A stretch of 64,000 nt of DNA, taken from positions 28,727-92,726 of the forward strand of contig CACZUR010000006.1 of NCBI GenBank assembly GCA_902784435.1, read 5' to 3'. Each line of letters starts with the position of its first letter. Position 1 is the first letter of the stretch. Positions 24,699 to 33,300 of the stretch are shown piece by piece. The position numbers and the translations under genes are program-made. This DNA is from an uncultured Bacteroidia bacterium (GTDB lineage: Bacteria > Bacteroidota > Bacteroidia > Bacteroidales > UBA932). The notes beneath the pieces were generated by a model, which worked only from the letters and a program-made list of their open reading frames with translations, was not told the DNA's origin and ran no database searches.

Positions 24699-25114
24699 TT
24701 CTGTTTGCTTTCCACGATGGACATCTGCGTTACCACGCAAGTAAGCAGCTTCTCCATGATGATGGGCTTGGTAATGAATTCGTTGGCGCCCTCGTTAAAG
24801 CCTTTGACAATGTCCTCGTTGGAGTTCAGGGCGCTCAGGATGACAATCTGGATGTCGGCAGTGGCCGGGTTGGCCCTTAAGCGGCGGATGACTTCGAATC
24901 CGTCGATGCCCGGCATCATCAGATCCAGCAACATCAGGTCCGGTTTTTCCTGGGCAACGGCATCCAGCGCAGCCTGGCCGTTGGCGGCCGTGCGCAGCTT
25001 GAAATTGAAACGGGAGAGCATTTTCTGGACCAGGAGCAGGTTCAGCGGGATATCGTCCACTGCCAGTACGTTGTACTTGGAATAGTCGTGGTCTTGTGCG
25101 TAAAGAGGAACCAT
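24695..25114 (-). CDS. stand-alone response-regulator receiver protein
   Basis: A 139-residue CheY-like receiver with no output domain. Acidic pocket VDD (Asp20-21), phosphoacceptor Asp64 in LMLLDLMMPGIDG, switch residue in ILSAL (Ser94) and Lys116 in FITKP. A ~15-residue N-terminal tail precedes it. It lies between the AraC regulator (8 bp gap) and the kinase (GTGA overlap), so it presumably relays phosphate from that kinase. The output must be another protein; the membrane AraC regulator next door is an obvious candidate but this is unproven. Confidence 0.92.
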   Translation of the reverse strand: MVPLYAQDHDYSKYNVLAVDDIPLNLLLVQKMLSRFNFKLRTAANGQAALDAVAQEKPDLMLLDLMMPGIDGFEVIRRLRANPATADIQIVILSALNSNEDIVKGFNEGANEFITKPIIMEKLLTCVVTQMSIVESKQK

Positions 25115-25122
25115 ATATCAGT

Positions 25123-26463
25123 TTACAATGTTTTCTTGGCTACCCAAACCTTTGGGGTGTACCCGGTAATGCGCTTGAAGGTGGTATTGAAGGACGGAGC
25201 GCTTACGAAACCGCAGGCTTTGGCTATCTCTTCCTGCGTAAAGTCCTCGTGCAGTGGAATGAACTGCTCTGCGTAGTCTATCCTGAGGATATTCAGCAGT
25301 TCCGGGAAACCCAGGTTATAGGTTTTGTTCACCATCTTGGAGATGTAGGTCTTGTTGGTGTGCAGGCGGTCTGCCACGTCTGCCAGGGTAAGGCCGGGCA
25401 TCAGGAAAGCCTGCTCGTCTATCATCAGGTGCTGGAAGCGCGATACCAGGCTTCCATCGTCCCAGGATTTGCTCACGGCGTTGAAGATGGCCGATGCCAA
25501 CTGGGGCGCCCCCGGTACTTTGGTGCTGGCGTGCAGGGTGTCGATGTCGCCCTGCGTGCCCAGTTTGGCCAGTACCTTGGACAGGGACGGGGCATCCAGT
25601 TCACCGGCCATGTCCAAAATCATCTGCTGGATGACTTCGTTCTTGTCTACGGAAGAATAATTGTAACGGAAGGCGGAATAGGCCTCTTCCCGGCTGACGT
25701 CCATCTTGGAGCTGAACAGGGCCCAGAACGACGCCCAGGCCACATTGACGCCAAAGATGGCCGATAAAATGGCGGGCACCCAGTCTGCAGTTGCGTAGGG
25801 AACGATTTCCTGCAGGGCGCTCTTGAGGACCACGACGGTGGCCGACAGGGCGATGATAATGATCTGGAGCTCCAGCACCCGGACGCGGCCTTTGTGACGG
25901 AAATAATCCCGCAGCACCTTCAGGCTCAGATTCTCGGAAATCCAGTTATAGATGCACAGTCCGTAGAAGAACAGCAGTTCCGAAAGGAGCGCGATACGGT
26001 AGAATTCCACCGAGCACAGATAGTAAATGCGCTCCAGGCTGGAAGGAAACAGCAGCGGGTCCCGGTGACCATATTTATATAGATTGGTCAGAAACAGGTT
26101 GGTACGCTCCAGCCCCATCATGTTGGTAAGGATGAAGCTGCAGCAGAACAGACTGGCCGGGATGATGATCCACAGCATGTACTGCGGCTTGTGCACATAG
26201 CCGGGTTTCAGGTGAATCAGGTACATGGCCGCTACCGGCAGCAGGGAAAGGGCGCACAGCTGCATCAGGAGCACCGACAGGGCATACTGTCCATAAACCT
26301 TGCCGATGATGTCGTCTGCGATGCAGGTGAGCAGCGCAATGACCAGCAGCCACATGAAATTGCGATGTGTGCGCGGGCGTTTGGCCAGCAGGGCATGATA
26401 AATGATGCCGGAGATGCACATCACCGCGGGCATGAGGAATATGGGGGACAGGGCGTTATTCAT
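25123..26463 (-). CDS. membrane-bound AraC-family transcription regulator (A)
   Basis: A ~446-residue protein with about seven hydrophobic helices over the first ~260 residues (IFLMPAVMCISGIIYHAL, WLLVIALLTCIADDIIG, LQIIIIALSATVVVL) and a C-terminal AraC-type double helix-turn-helix: LADVADRLHTNKTYISKMVN and EEIAKACGFVSAPSFNTTFK, closing with RITGYTPKVW. The sensor is thus in the membrane and the DNA-binding part is cytoplasmic. ATG 26463 is favoured over 26496 because a TACCTTTA -7 box (26490-26483) lies between them. It heads a five-gene leftward operon and is a paralogue of the divergent gene at 27837-29150. Confidence 0.87.
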   Translation of the reverse strand: MNNALSPIFLMPAVMCISGIIYHALLAKRPRTHRNFMWLLVIALLTCIADDIIGKVYGQYALSVLLMQLCALSLLPVAAMYLIHLKPGYVHKPQYMLWIIIPASLFCCSFILTNMMGLERTNLFLTNLYKYGHRDPLLFPSSLERIYYLCSVEFYRIALLSELLFFYGLCIYNWISENLSLKVLRDYFRHKGRVRVLELQIIIIALSATVVVLKSALQEIVPYATADWVPAILSAIFGVNVAWASFWALFSSKMDVSREEAYSAFRYNYSSVDKNEVIQQMILDMAGELDAPSLSKVLAKLGTQGDIDTLHASTKVPGAPQLASAIFNAVSKSWDDGSLVSRFQHLMIDEQAFLMPGLTLADVADRLHTNKTYISKMVNKTYNLGFPELLNILRIDYAEQFIPLHEDFTQEEIAKACGFVSAPSFNTTFKRITGYTPKVWVAKKTL

Positions 26464-26482
26464 CTTGCCAGGTTTTCGGGGG

Positions 26483-26490
26483 TAAAGGTA
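26483..26490 (-). promoter_or_regulatory. -7 box of the leftward regulatory operon
   Basis: TACCTTTA on the minus strand, one base from TAnnTTTG, 19 nt before ATG 26463. Upstream it reaches the AT-rich repeats at 26525-26545. Confidence 0.4.
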
Positions 26491-26524
26491 GGGCAAGATT
26501 TTTACTCGTGCAATTATAATTTAG

Positions 26525-26545
26525 ACAATAATTGATAATAATTGT
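26525..26545. promoter_or_regulatory. candidate operator in the divergent AraC/fimbrillin intergenic region
   Basis: ATAATTG occurs twice exactly 10 bp apart (26528 and 26538), and ACAAT...ATTGT gives dyad symmetry over 26525-26545. One-turn-spaced repeats are typical of AraC-type binding. The rest of the 285-bp gap is AT-rich and otherwise featureless until the rightward promoter. Confidence 0.35.
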
Positions 26546-26680
26546 GCATTTGTTAAATTTTGTTTTTGAAACGTATAATATTGGCCCTATAAGCCTGTAT
26601 TTGATTGAATTTCGGGCCTTCATGACGGGCTTTTCCGGCGGCTTTTCTCTTTAAGAATTCAAAATTTTTAACAGATTATT

Positions 26681-26710
26681 TTGATTTGAAAAATATTATG
26701 CATACCTTTG
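26681..26710 (+). promoter_or_regulatory. promoter of the fimbrillin-like/AraC pair
   Basis: TTG (26681-26683), 19-nt spacer, TACCTTTG (26703-26710): a full consensus match. The RNA would start near 26717, leaving ~32 nt before ATG 26749. Confidence 0.75.
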
Positions 26711-26748
26711 TGTCGGGGCGTTCCCCGCATGTCATTTTTTTACGAAAT

Positions 26749-27837
26749 ATGAAAGCACAGTCCTTTTTTTGTTTGGCCCTCTTAATCCTTTCAGGTGTCA
26801 CCTCCTGTTCTCAGAAGGAGGACCTTCCTTCGCAGCGCAATGACAATGACCAGCGGAAAATGGGCTTCGACATCACTGTAACACGTGAAGGAAAGGCTGT
26901 CCAGGCCAAGTCCATTGCCGGCAGGGCCGCTACCAAGGGCAATGTCTCCGAGGAAGAGAAATTGGCCACCATGAACGCGGACATTCCCTTCGGTCTGGTG
27001 GGCATAGACCTGGAAACCAATACCCTCTTAATCGACAACAAGTCCGTTTTCAACCACGGTTCCGGCTACACCGGTCTGCTGGATGGGGGGCTTTGGGAGC
27101 TTCCTGCTACGGTGGCGTTCAGTGCGTATTACCCTTATGTACACAATGTGGAGTATGACGACGAACTCACATCCTACTCCATTCCTTTTACCGGCAATGA
27201 AACCCAGGCCGGTCCGTTGGTGTCCAAGACAGTGGAACGCGCCATCAACCAGCTCAATATGCTCCCGTTGGAGTTCCGGCACATTACCAACGACATCGGC
27301 TATAAGATCTGCGACGTCACCACGGATTCCCAGCTGCAGGGGCTCATCCACCTGCGTAAGCTCACCGCCACCAACGTGGCGTCGGCCGGTATCTTCGTGA
27401 ACGATATCACGCTCAGTCGCGGCATCTGGCATCGGCAGGGTTATTACCGGGATATTGTCCTGTTCGAGGGAGACGCCGTGCTGGGCGTGGGCTCCCAGAA
27501 CGAGAAATTCGTGGGCGCAGACTCCCTGACGGACCGGATGGCAGACAGCAACCGTTATTATTCCATTCCGGACGAGATAGAAGTGGGCAAGCAGTGCGTA
27601 GAGCTTCTCTACGATGTAGATGCCTTCACGGTGGGCGGTTTTACCTATCCGGCCATGAAAAACCAGGTTGCCCGCTACATGCTGTATGGCGTACTGCCGG
27701 ACAACCTGTTCGAATACGGGAAACAGTACACCTTCCACCTGGGACTGGACACCGGCAAACTTTACAGTCAAATCGCGTTTTCCGCCAGTGTTAGTGATTG
27801 GGAAACCAAGATCTACGAGAACAATGACGAATTCTGA
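26749..27837 (+). CDS. fimbrillin-family (Mfa-like) lipoprotein
   Basis: A 362-residue lipoprotein (lipobox SGVTSC, Cys20, followed by SQKED). It resembles the N-terminal part of FimA/Mfa1-type pilins: AATKG (Lys63) at the expected maturation site, PFGLVGID, and VAFSAYYPYVHN matching the 'sFfAYyPY' strand of the fimbrillins at 38-45 kb. It lacks the FMYNQ strand of those major-type subunits. ATG 26749 is chosen over 26686 because only it starts a lipoprotein signal, and the promoter TACCTTTG lies between the two. Its stop overlaps the next start (TGATG). Being coupled to a membrane regulator, it may serve in surface sensing rather than in a pilus; that is an inference. Confidence 0.7.
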   Translation: MKAQSFFCLALLILSGVTSCSQKEDLPSQRNDNDQRKMGFDITVTREGKAVQAKSIAGRAATKGNVSEEEKLATMNADIPFGLVGIDLETNTLLIDNKSVFNHGSGYTGLLDGGLWELPATVAFSAYYPYVHNVEYDDELTSYSIPFTGNETQAGPLVSKTVERAINQLNMLPLEFRHITNDIGYKICDVTTDSQLQGLIHLRKLTATNVASAGIFVNDITLSRGIWHRQGYYRDIVLFEGDAVLGVGSQNEKFVGADSLTDRMADSNRYYSIPDEIEVGKQCVELLYDVDAFTVGGFTYPAMKNQVARYMLYGVLPDNLFEYGKQYTFHLGLDTGKLYSQIAFSASVSDWETKIYENNDEF

Positions 27838-29150
27838 TGCTGTATAACCTGGTCATCTTCCTGCCCGCGTTCACCTGCCTGTTCTGGGCCATTTTGCATG
27901 GCTTTCTGGCATCCAGGACGGGCACTTTTTTCCTGGTTCTTATACTCCTTTTCTTTCTGGGCGGCTTCCTTTTTACGGACGCCTGTTATACTGCAGAGGG
28001 GCTTTCCCTGCATGCACAGTCCCGTGTGGCCATCCTGGAAATGGGCACGGCGCCCTGTGTCATCCCCTTTCTCTGGCTGTATCTGGACAAACAGCGTAAA
28101 GACAGCGTGTACGATCCTCTCTGGATGGCCTGGCTCATTTTCCCGGCCGCCCTTCTCGCGGCCAGCATTCTCCTGAACTTTGTGTCGGGAGATGCAGTGC
28201 TGGAAGAATTCCTGCAGCGCCTGAACACGGAAGGCCCTGCCGCCGCCGCTTCTTATATAGGCAAGCCCGTGTATTCCTACTATATCTGGACAGAATGGGT
28301 TTTCCGGGGTTCACTGCTGTTGGAGTTCCTGATATTTCTGGTCTATTTTATCCGCGTGGCGGCCAAAGCCGGATGGAAATTCCTTGCCGTCCGGGCGTTT
28401 TTTGTCAAGGGAGGCCGAATCCAGGTGGCGCATGTACAGTTTGCCCTGTCATGCTTCTTCCTTTTTCCGCTGCTGATAAAAGTATCTTTTTTCAAGTCTT
28501 ATCTGAACCTGCATCCCTGGATTCCTCTCCTGGAAAGTGTGCTGGTCTTTGTGTTCCTGTTCCTGTTTGCCTTTATAGCCCTGTTCAGTGCCCGTGAAAC
28601 CATTTCGCTGGAAGAAATCCTTAGCGTCATGCGTTACAACTATAACCGGGAAACCAAGGCCAATGTCGTGGGGCGCCAGATGGAAGACTTGCTCTCTGAG
28701 GCGGAAGAAGACACCCTGGAAAGCCTCAAACCCAAGGTGAGCGGTGTTTCCGGCAACCAGGATGGAAAAGTAGCTAAAGCCATTCTGTCGGCCATGACCA
28801 CATCCTGGGACGAAAAAAGCCTGCTGGCGCGTTTCCAACGGCTTATCGTGGAAGAAAAATTGTTCCTGGTACCCGGCCTCAGCCTGGATGAAGTCTCAGA
28901 GAAACTGCATACCAACCGCACCTATATTTCCAAACTGGTAAACACCTCCTACGAGATGGGATTCCCGGAATTCCTGAATCAGCTAAGGATAGATTATGCA
29001 GAGGAATTCCTGCTTTCCCATCCGGAAATGAGCCAGGCCGATGTAGCCAAGGCCTGCGGCTTCCTCAGTGCTTCGTCTTTCAATGTGGCCTTCAAGCGTA
29101 TTACCGGCATGACCCCGCGTATGTGGATGGCCAGCCATGTGCGTAATTAG
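27837..29150 (+). CDS. membrane-bound AraC-family transcription regulator (B)
   Basis: A 437-residue paralogue of regulator A: about seven hydrophobic helices in the first ~250 residues (VIFLPAFTCLFWAILHGFL, FLVLILLFFLGGFLF, LESVLVFVFLFLFAFIALF) followed by an AraC DNA-binding domain with LDEVSEKLHTNRTYISKLVN and ADVAKACGFLSASSFNVAFK, ending RITGMTPRMW. The linker (SWDEKSLLARFQRLIVEEKLFL) also matches A (SWDDGSLVSRFQHL). It is translationally coupled to the fimbrillin-like lipoprotein upstream, so the two are made together and may act together. Confidence 0.88.
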   Translation: MLYNLVIFLPAFTCLFWAILHGFLASRTGTFFLVLILLFFLGGFLFTDACYTAEGLSLHAQSRVAILEMGTAPCVIPFLWLYLDKQRKDSVYDPLWMAWLIFPAALLAASILLNFVSGDAVLEEFLQRLNTEGPAAAASYIGKPVYSYYIWTEWVFRGSLLLEFLIFLVYFIRVAAKAGWKFLAVRAFFVKGGRIQVAHVQFALSCFFLFPLLIKVSFFKSYLNLHPWIPLLESVLVFVFLFLFAFIALFSARETISLEEILSVMRYNYNRETKANVVGRQMEDLLSEAEEDTLESLKPKVSGVSGNQDGKVAKAILSAMTTSWDEKSLLARFQRLIVEEKLFLVPGLSLDEVSEKLHTNRTYISKLVNTSYEMGFPEFLNQLRIDYAEEFLLSHPEMSQADVAKACGFLSASSFNVAFKRITGMTPRMWMASHVRN

Positions 29151-29185
29151 GACGGCCGTTTGAAGGGGGGGATGCCTCTTTTTTT

Positions 29186-29222
29186 TTGCATTTTTCAAAA
29201 ATCGTACATAAATTTGTACAAA
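29186..29222 (+). promoter_or_regulatory. promoter and palindromic operator of the toxin-antitoxin-like pair
   Basis: TTG (29186-29188), 20-nt spacer, TAAATTTG (29209-29216). The perfect palindrome TTTGTACAAA (29213-29222) overlaps the -7 box, and GTACA/TGTAC (29204-29219) adds a second dyad. A Phd/YefM antitoxin repressing its own operon would bind such a site. Confidence 0.65.
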
Positions 29223-29232
29223 ATTTTGAACG

Positions 29233-29487
29233 ATGCAAGTAACTACCATTTCGAGTTTTCGGGCCAATATTAAGCAGTACTACGACAATGTGCTCCTCAC
29301 AGAGGAGCCTCTCATCATTACCAAGGGAGAGACAGGAGCTGTACTCATCCCGCTTCCGGAATACAATGCCATGCAGCGCCGGCTGGAAATCCTTAGTAAC
29401 AGCTCCGTAATGAAGGATATCCGGGAAGGTATCCTTCAGATGGCTGCGGGGCAAATGATAGAGGTAACGGACATTGACGCGCTATGA
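29233..29487 (+). CDS. Phd/YefM-family antitoxin
   Basis: An 84-residue protein with the Phd/YefM N-terminal DNA-binding fold: TTISSFRANIKQYYDNVL, then EEPLIITKGETGAVLIPLPEYNAM matching the 'xxPvxItrxxxxxvVlis.xeYxsl' pattern. The acidic C-terminus (MIEVTDIDAL) would hold the partner. It overlaps the next gene by ATGA. Base composition is lower in GC than the neighbours, suggesting acquisition. Autoregulation is expected through the TTTGTACAAA palindrome. Confidence 0.88.
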   Translation: MQVTTISSFRANIKQYYDNVLLTEEPLIITKGETGAVLIPLPEYNAMQRRLEILSNSSVMKDIREGILQMAAGQMIEVTDIDAL

Positions 29488-30233
29488 AACTGTACCTGAG
29501 CCCCAAAGCCCAATACCAGTATCAGTGTCTGAAAGGCCGGAGTGTGCCGTATGCAGAGCAGGTAAAGTCACTTCTGAAGGATATTCAGGCGCATCCGCTC
29601 TCCGGCCTCGGATCTCCTGCCCCGGTAAATCCCTCCATTCCCAATTACTGGGAACGCCGCTTCAATGGAAGCGGTATGCTGCTGTATTGTTATGAGGAAG
29701 GGGAAGATTTTGTAGTGGTCATCTCTGTCATCAACGATCTTCTGCCTTCCCATGAAGAATTGCCGGTAAAGCTACAGGCATATTCAAAACAGGATTATGC
29801 TGCAGTCATCAGGTTGATGGAAGCCAACCGGCACCATGGAGACGATCCCAAAGTGGGAATATTCTGGTATAATGTAGCCTGGAAAGAGCTCTTTGGAGTG
29901 GTTTCCCATCCAGTAAGGGACTATACAAGAGCCAACGCCTCCGATGGACGTATTACCTGTTCGGAGATGCATGAAGATATCTGGCGCAAAGAGTATAACC
30001 GACAAAGATTCCACGGAGATGGGAAAGGCCCTTTTATTGGAGCCTATGAAAATAAGCCCCGTGGAAGGGTCTTTTATCTACCGGATCAAGATAGGTTTGA
30101 GATTGCCGTAGGTCAGTGGTTTAATGATTACCCGGAGGCGAAGCAACTGATAATGGAGGAGTTCAACCTTCCTGAAGAAAAGACGGTGGTTAAGTACGCC
30201 GTCCATTGGGATATCGGCCAAAAGTGGATGTAG
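29484..30233 (+). CDS. degenerate YoeB/RelE-like domain fused to an unknown C-terminal domain
   Basis: A 249-residue protein in the toxin position. Residues 1-88 resemble YoeB/Txe: LLKDIQAHPLSGLGSP fits 'LLKdI..nPf.GiGkPe', NYWERRFNGSGMLLYCY fits 'GyWSRRI...hRLvY', and FVVVISVINDL fits 'iiIlsCRgHY'. By that alignment YoeB Glu46, Arg65 and His83/Tyr84 are replaced (Ala, Leu, Asp/Leu), so classic mRNA cleavage looks lost. Normal YoeB proteins are ~85 residues; here ~160 more follow, with features such as GPFIGAYENKPRGRVFYLPD, EIAVGQWFNDYPEAKQ and VVKYAVHWDIG. I do not recognise this domain. It could be the active part, or the pair may be a regulator rather than a toxin. Confidence 0.65.
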   Translation: MKLYLSPKAQYQYQCLKGRSVPYAEQVKSLLKDIQAHPLSGLGSPAPVNPSIPNYWERRFNGSGMLLYCYEEGEDFVVVISVINDLLPSHEELPVKLQAYSKQDYAAVIRLMEANRHHGDDPKVGIFWYNVAWKELFGVVSHPVRDYTRANASDGRITCSEMHEDIWRKEYNRQRFHGDGKGPFIGAYENKPRGRVFYLPDQDRFEIAVGQWFNDYPEAKQLIMEEFNLPEEKTVVKYAVHWDIGQKWM

Positions 30234-30264
30234 CCGTTTTTCTTAAACGACTGAATTACTGTTA

Positions 30265-30312
30265 TTTACGAATTTTCCTCCCGGCAAAACTGCCGGGAGG
30301 AAAATTCGTAAA
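30265..30312. terminator. very strong bidirectional terminator between convergent operons
   Basis: A perfect 22-bp inverted repeat (30265-30286 with 30291-30312) around the loop AAAC. The arms contain TTTACGAATTTTCC and TCCCGGCA. It separates the toxin-antitoxin-like pair from the end of the leftward fimbrial operon. Confidence 0.92.
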
Positions 30313-30362
30313 AGTCTTATAATCAAAGACTTGGCAGAAACGCTACGGCAAGGCTTGATACC

Positions 30363-33300
30363 TTAGTACTGCACCCGCTCCTTGATTTCCACATTCCGGA
30401 TTTCCCAGGTGCCGGCTCGGCCGGGATTCTCCTTGTCTATAACCATGACGGGATATCCGGTATTCTCCGTAGTCTCCGTAGTCAGGATGCGTTCGGTCCC
30501 TCCTTCTCCACCGTTATCCACAGCATAATACAGCGGATGGCCTTCCGCGTCCTCTTTTTGGACTTCGGTACCGCCTACGCTCGTGTAGTCGAAGAGCAGA
30601 CGGAAGTGTTCGGTCAGATAGTCTGCCGGAATGTCTACGGAAGTACGTACAAAGACCCAGTTGTAACCGTCCGGATAGTGCTTGATGGTAGCGTCTGCCC
30701 AGTTGGCACCGCCGTCCTTGGAGATCATCACTTTAACGTCATTCCTCATATGGGTTCCGGCCTCTTGCATGTCGGAGAACGTTACGGAGTTGTAGAAGTA
30801 TTCGCCGGTGTGCTCGAAAATGAGCGTTGCACCTGCCGAGGACGAAAGATCAATCTCCTTGGAAATCAATTGTGCATGGGACGCAAGACTCTTGTTGTGA
30901 TAGTCCGTAACAGTCTTTGCATTTTCCGGATCCCATCGGCTGGTGGGAGCTTCGACAGAACCGTATGCCGATGCGGCAGCTCCGTTACCGGAGTTTTGCT
31001 GCTTGTTATAGTAGGCATACCATACACCGCGCGGCTCGTAGCTGTTGCCGGCATTGTATGTAGTGTAGGTGTCAAAGTCTTCGTGACGGTCAACGCCTTG
31101 GACGGTCACCGTTTCGGTGTATGTATAGTCTCCCAGCGTCGGACCCAGGAAGGTTTCGCTGTGATAGACCGTACCCGGTTCCGGATGATTGGCCACCACC
31201 TGGATGTCAAACGAGATGGACTGGCTTGTGGCGGCGCAGTCTCCGCCGGAAGCCGATGCGGTAGCGGTGACACGGACCGTTCCGGCCGTGGTGCCTCGCA
31301 GCTGTACATATCCGTCAGAATCTGCCGTAGATTCGTTCAAAACGGCTACCGCTCCTCCATCGCTGCTAGCAGTCGAATAAGTGAATGTCACCGTTCCGGT
31401 ATAGCCGTCCTTTGTGCTTGCAACGGCCAGCGGTCCCTGCACGATCTGGTCGACGCGGATAACGTGCGGCGGCTCGTAGTCCCACTGGACGGACAGTTCG
31501 CTCGGGGTGCCGCTTGTTACGTTGACGGTATAGGAATCCGAGGCCGATGCATAGGCGCCCGTAGCGGCAACGGAGGCCGTGACCGTGGCGGTGCCGGCTG
31601 CGACAGCCGTGACCAGGCCCGTCGTCGGATTCACCGTTACAACGCCCGAGGGAGAAACAGAATAGGTAATGGCACCACTGGAAGTGGTTGTGGCCTTTAC
31701 TGTTGCGCTGCCTCCCACGGCAAGCTGCAGCCCCTTGAACGGGAATTTCACCTCCGGAGTGATAAAGTCGTTGGTGAAGGTATCCTTGTTGATATAGTCA
31801 TTCTCCACATCGTCGAAGACAACGAAGTAGGGAGCGTCTTCTGTCGGGAACACCCAGACCGTAGTGGCGCTGTTGGCCTGAAGAGTCCGGAATTGACATA
31901 CGAAGGTCTTGTTACCTTCGGAATCGGTTGCCGCCCGGTTGTACTCATTCCAGGTCACAGTCCGGCGGAAGTAATACCCGCGGTTGGACGTATTGCCCGG
32001 AATATGGGAATAACCGTACGCCGCCACAAGAGCCTTGTCCTTGTCCGCTGCCGGGAGAGCCTTGGGATAAAGTGTATTATTCTCTTGTTCCACATAGAAA
32101 ACCAGCGGGAACCGATGCTCCGTCAGACCGGCGGGGATGGTGAAGCGGACATTGAAGTCCGTATCTTCCGTCTTGGCCACGATATCGTCGGCATCCACCT
32201 TAAGCGCGAAAGGATGACGGAGAGTCAGGGTGAGCACACGCGAAAGCCCGTCGTTGTTTTTGATAACGAGATCCTGCTTGTAAACATCGCCTTTCTTGAG
32301 CGAGGAGAGGTCGGTCAGCCTTACCGTAACCTTGCGCCAATCCTCCCACGTGGCCGAAGTTTCGTCTGCATCAGAAATGACGATGTCCGGCCGCAGGGTT
32401 TCCACCTCTTCTACCACTACCGAATTCCGCTTCACAACCCAGTTGCCGTCCGAGGGATCGCGCGGCTTGATGGTCACATCGCCGTTGGCGGGAGTGCTGC
32501 CGCTCAGGTTCTTGTAGTAAAAAACGAATTCCGTTCCGCCGGTGATGAGCGCATCCGTAGTACTCACAAACAGATGGCTGTCGCCGGAAGAGATGTTGGT
32601 CAGTTCCTGTGCCAGGGTGGAGCCATGGAAGTTATTCAGGGCGATGCTGTGCACGGCTTCATAAACCGTATTCTTGCCCGGCCCGGTGACCTTAGAAATC
32701 GTGAATACGTATTGGAAGTTGCGAAGGATGTCGTAATACTCCGTAATCCCAAATTCTTCGTTATTGAAAACGAAGTCTGCCTTATAGTAGTAGGTCCCGG
32801 AGCCATACTGGGCCTTCATGATGATAAAAGGATTACGCTTGGGACGGTAAGAGCATTCATACAGGTAGTCCGCGCCGCTTGGCGAAATCCAGAGAGATTC
32901 CATTCCGGCCGAAGAGGACTCATTGTAATAAGACGTCAGGGCGTCGTACTCAAAATCGGCTGGCATGTACCCGTGATATCCTTTGCTTTCGGTGAGCCAG
33001 GTATAGGGGTTGGCCTGTCCGGAGGCCGATGCATAATCTGCGAAACGGTCGTATTTGATGCGGATCAAGTCTCCGGTAATATAGTCGTCGGCGTTGTTGT
33101 TGAAGGGGGCGACAGTGCCTTTGCTGGGCGCGTCGAATACCTTGAATCCCAGCAACGTGAAGTTGGGAATGCCGCCATCGGGCAGTTTTACCAGCACCTT
33201 GGCAAAATTGCGGATCATCTGGATGTTGCTGAAATGGGTGTTGCGGGTAATGGTGTTCACATACATGCGGCCCCAGTAGGCTACATTGGTGTTTTCCGTT

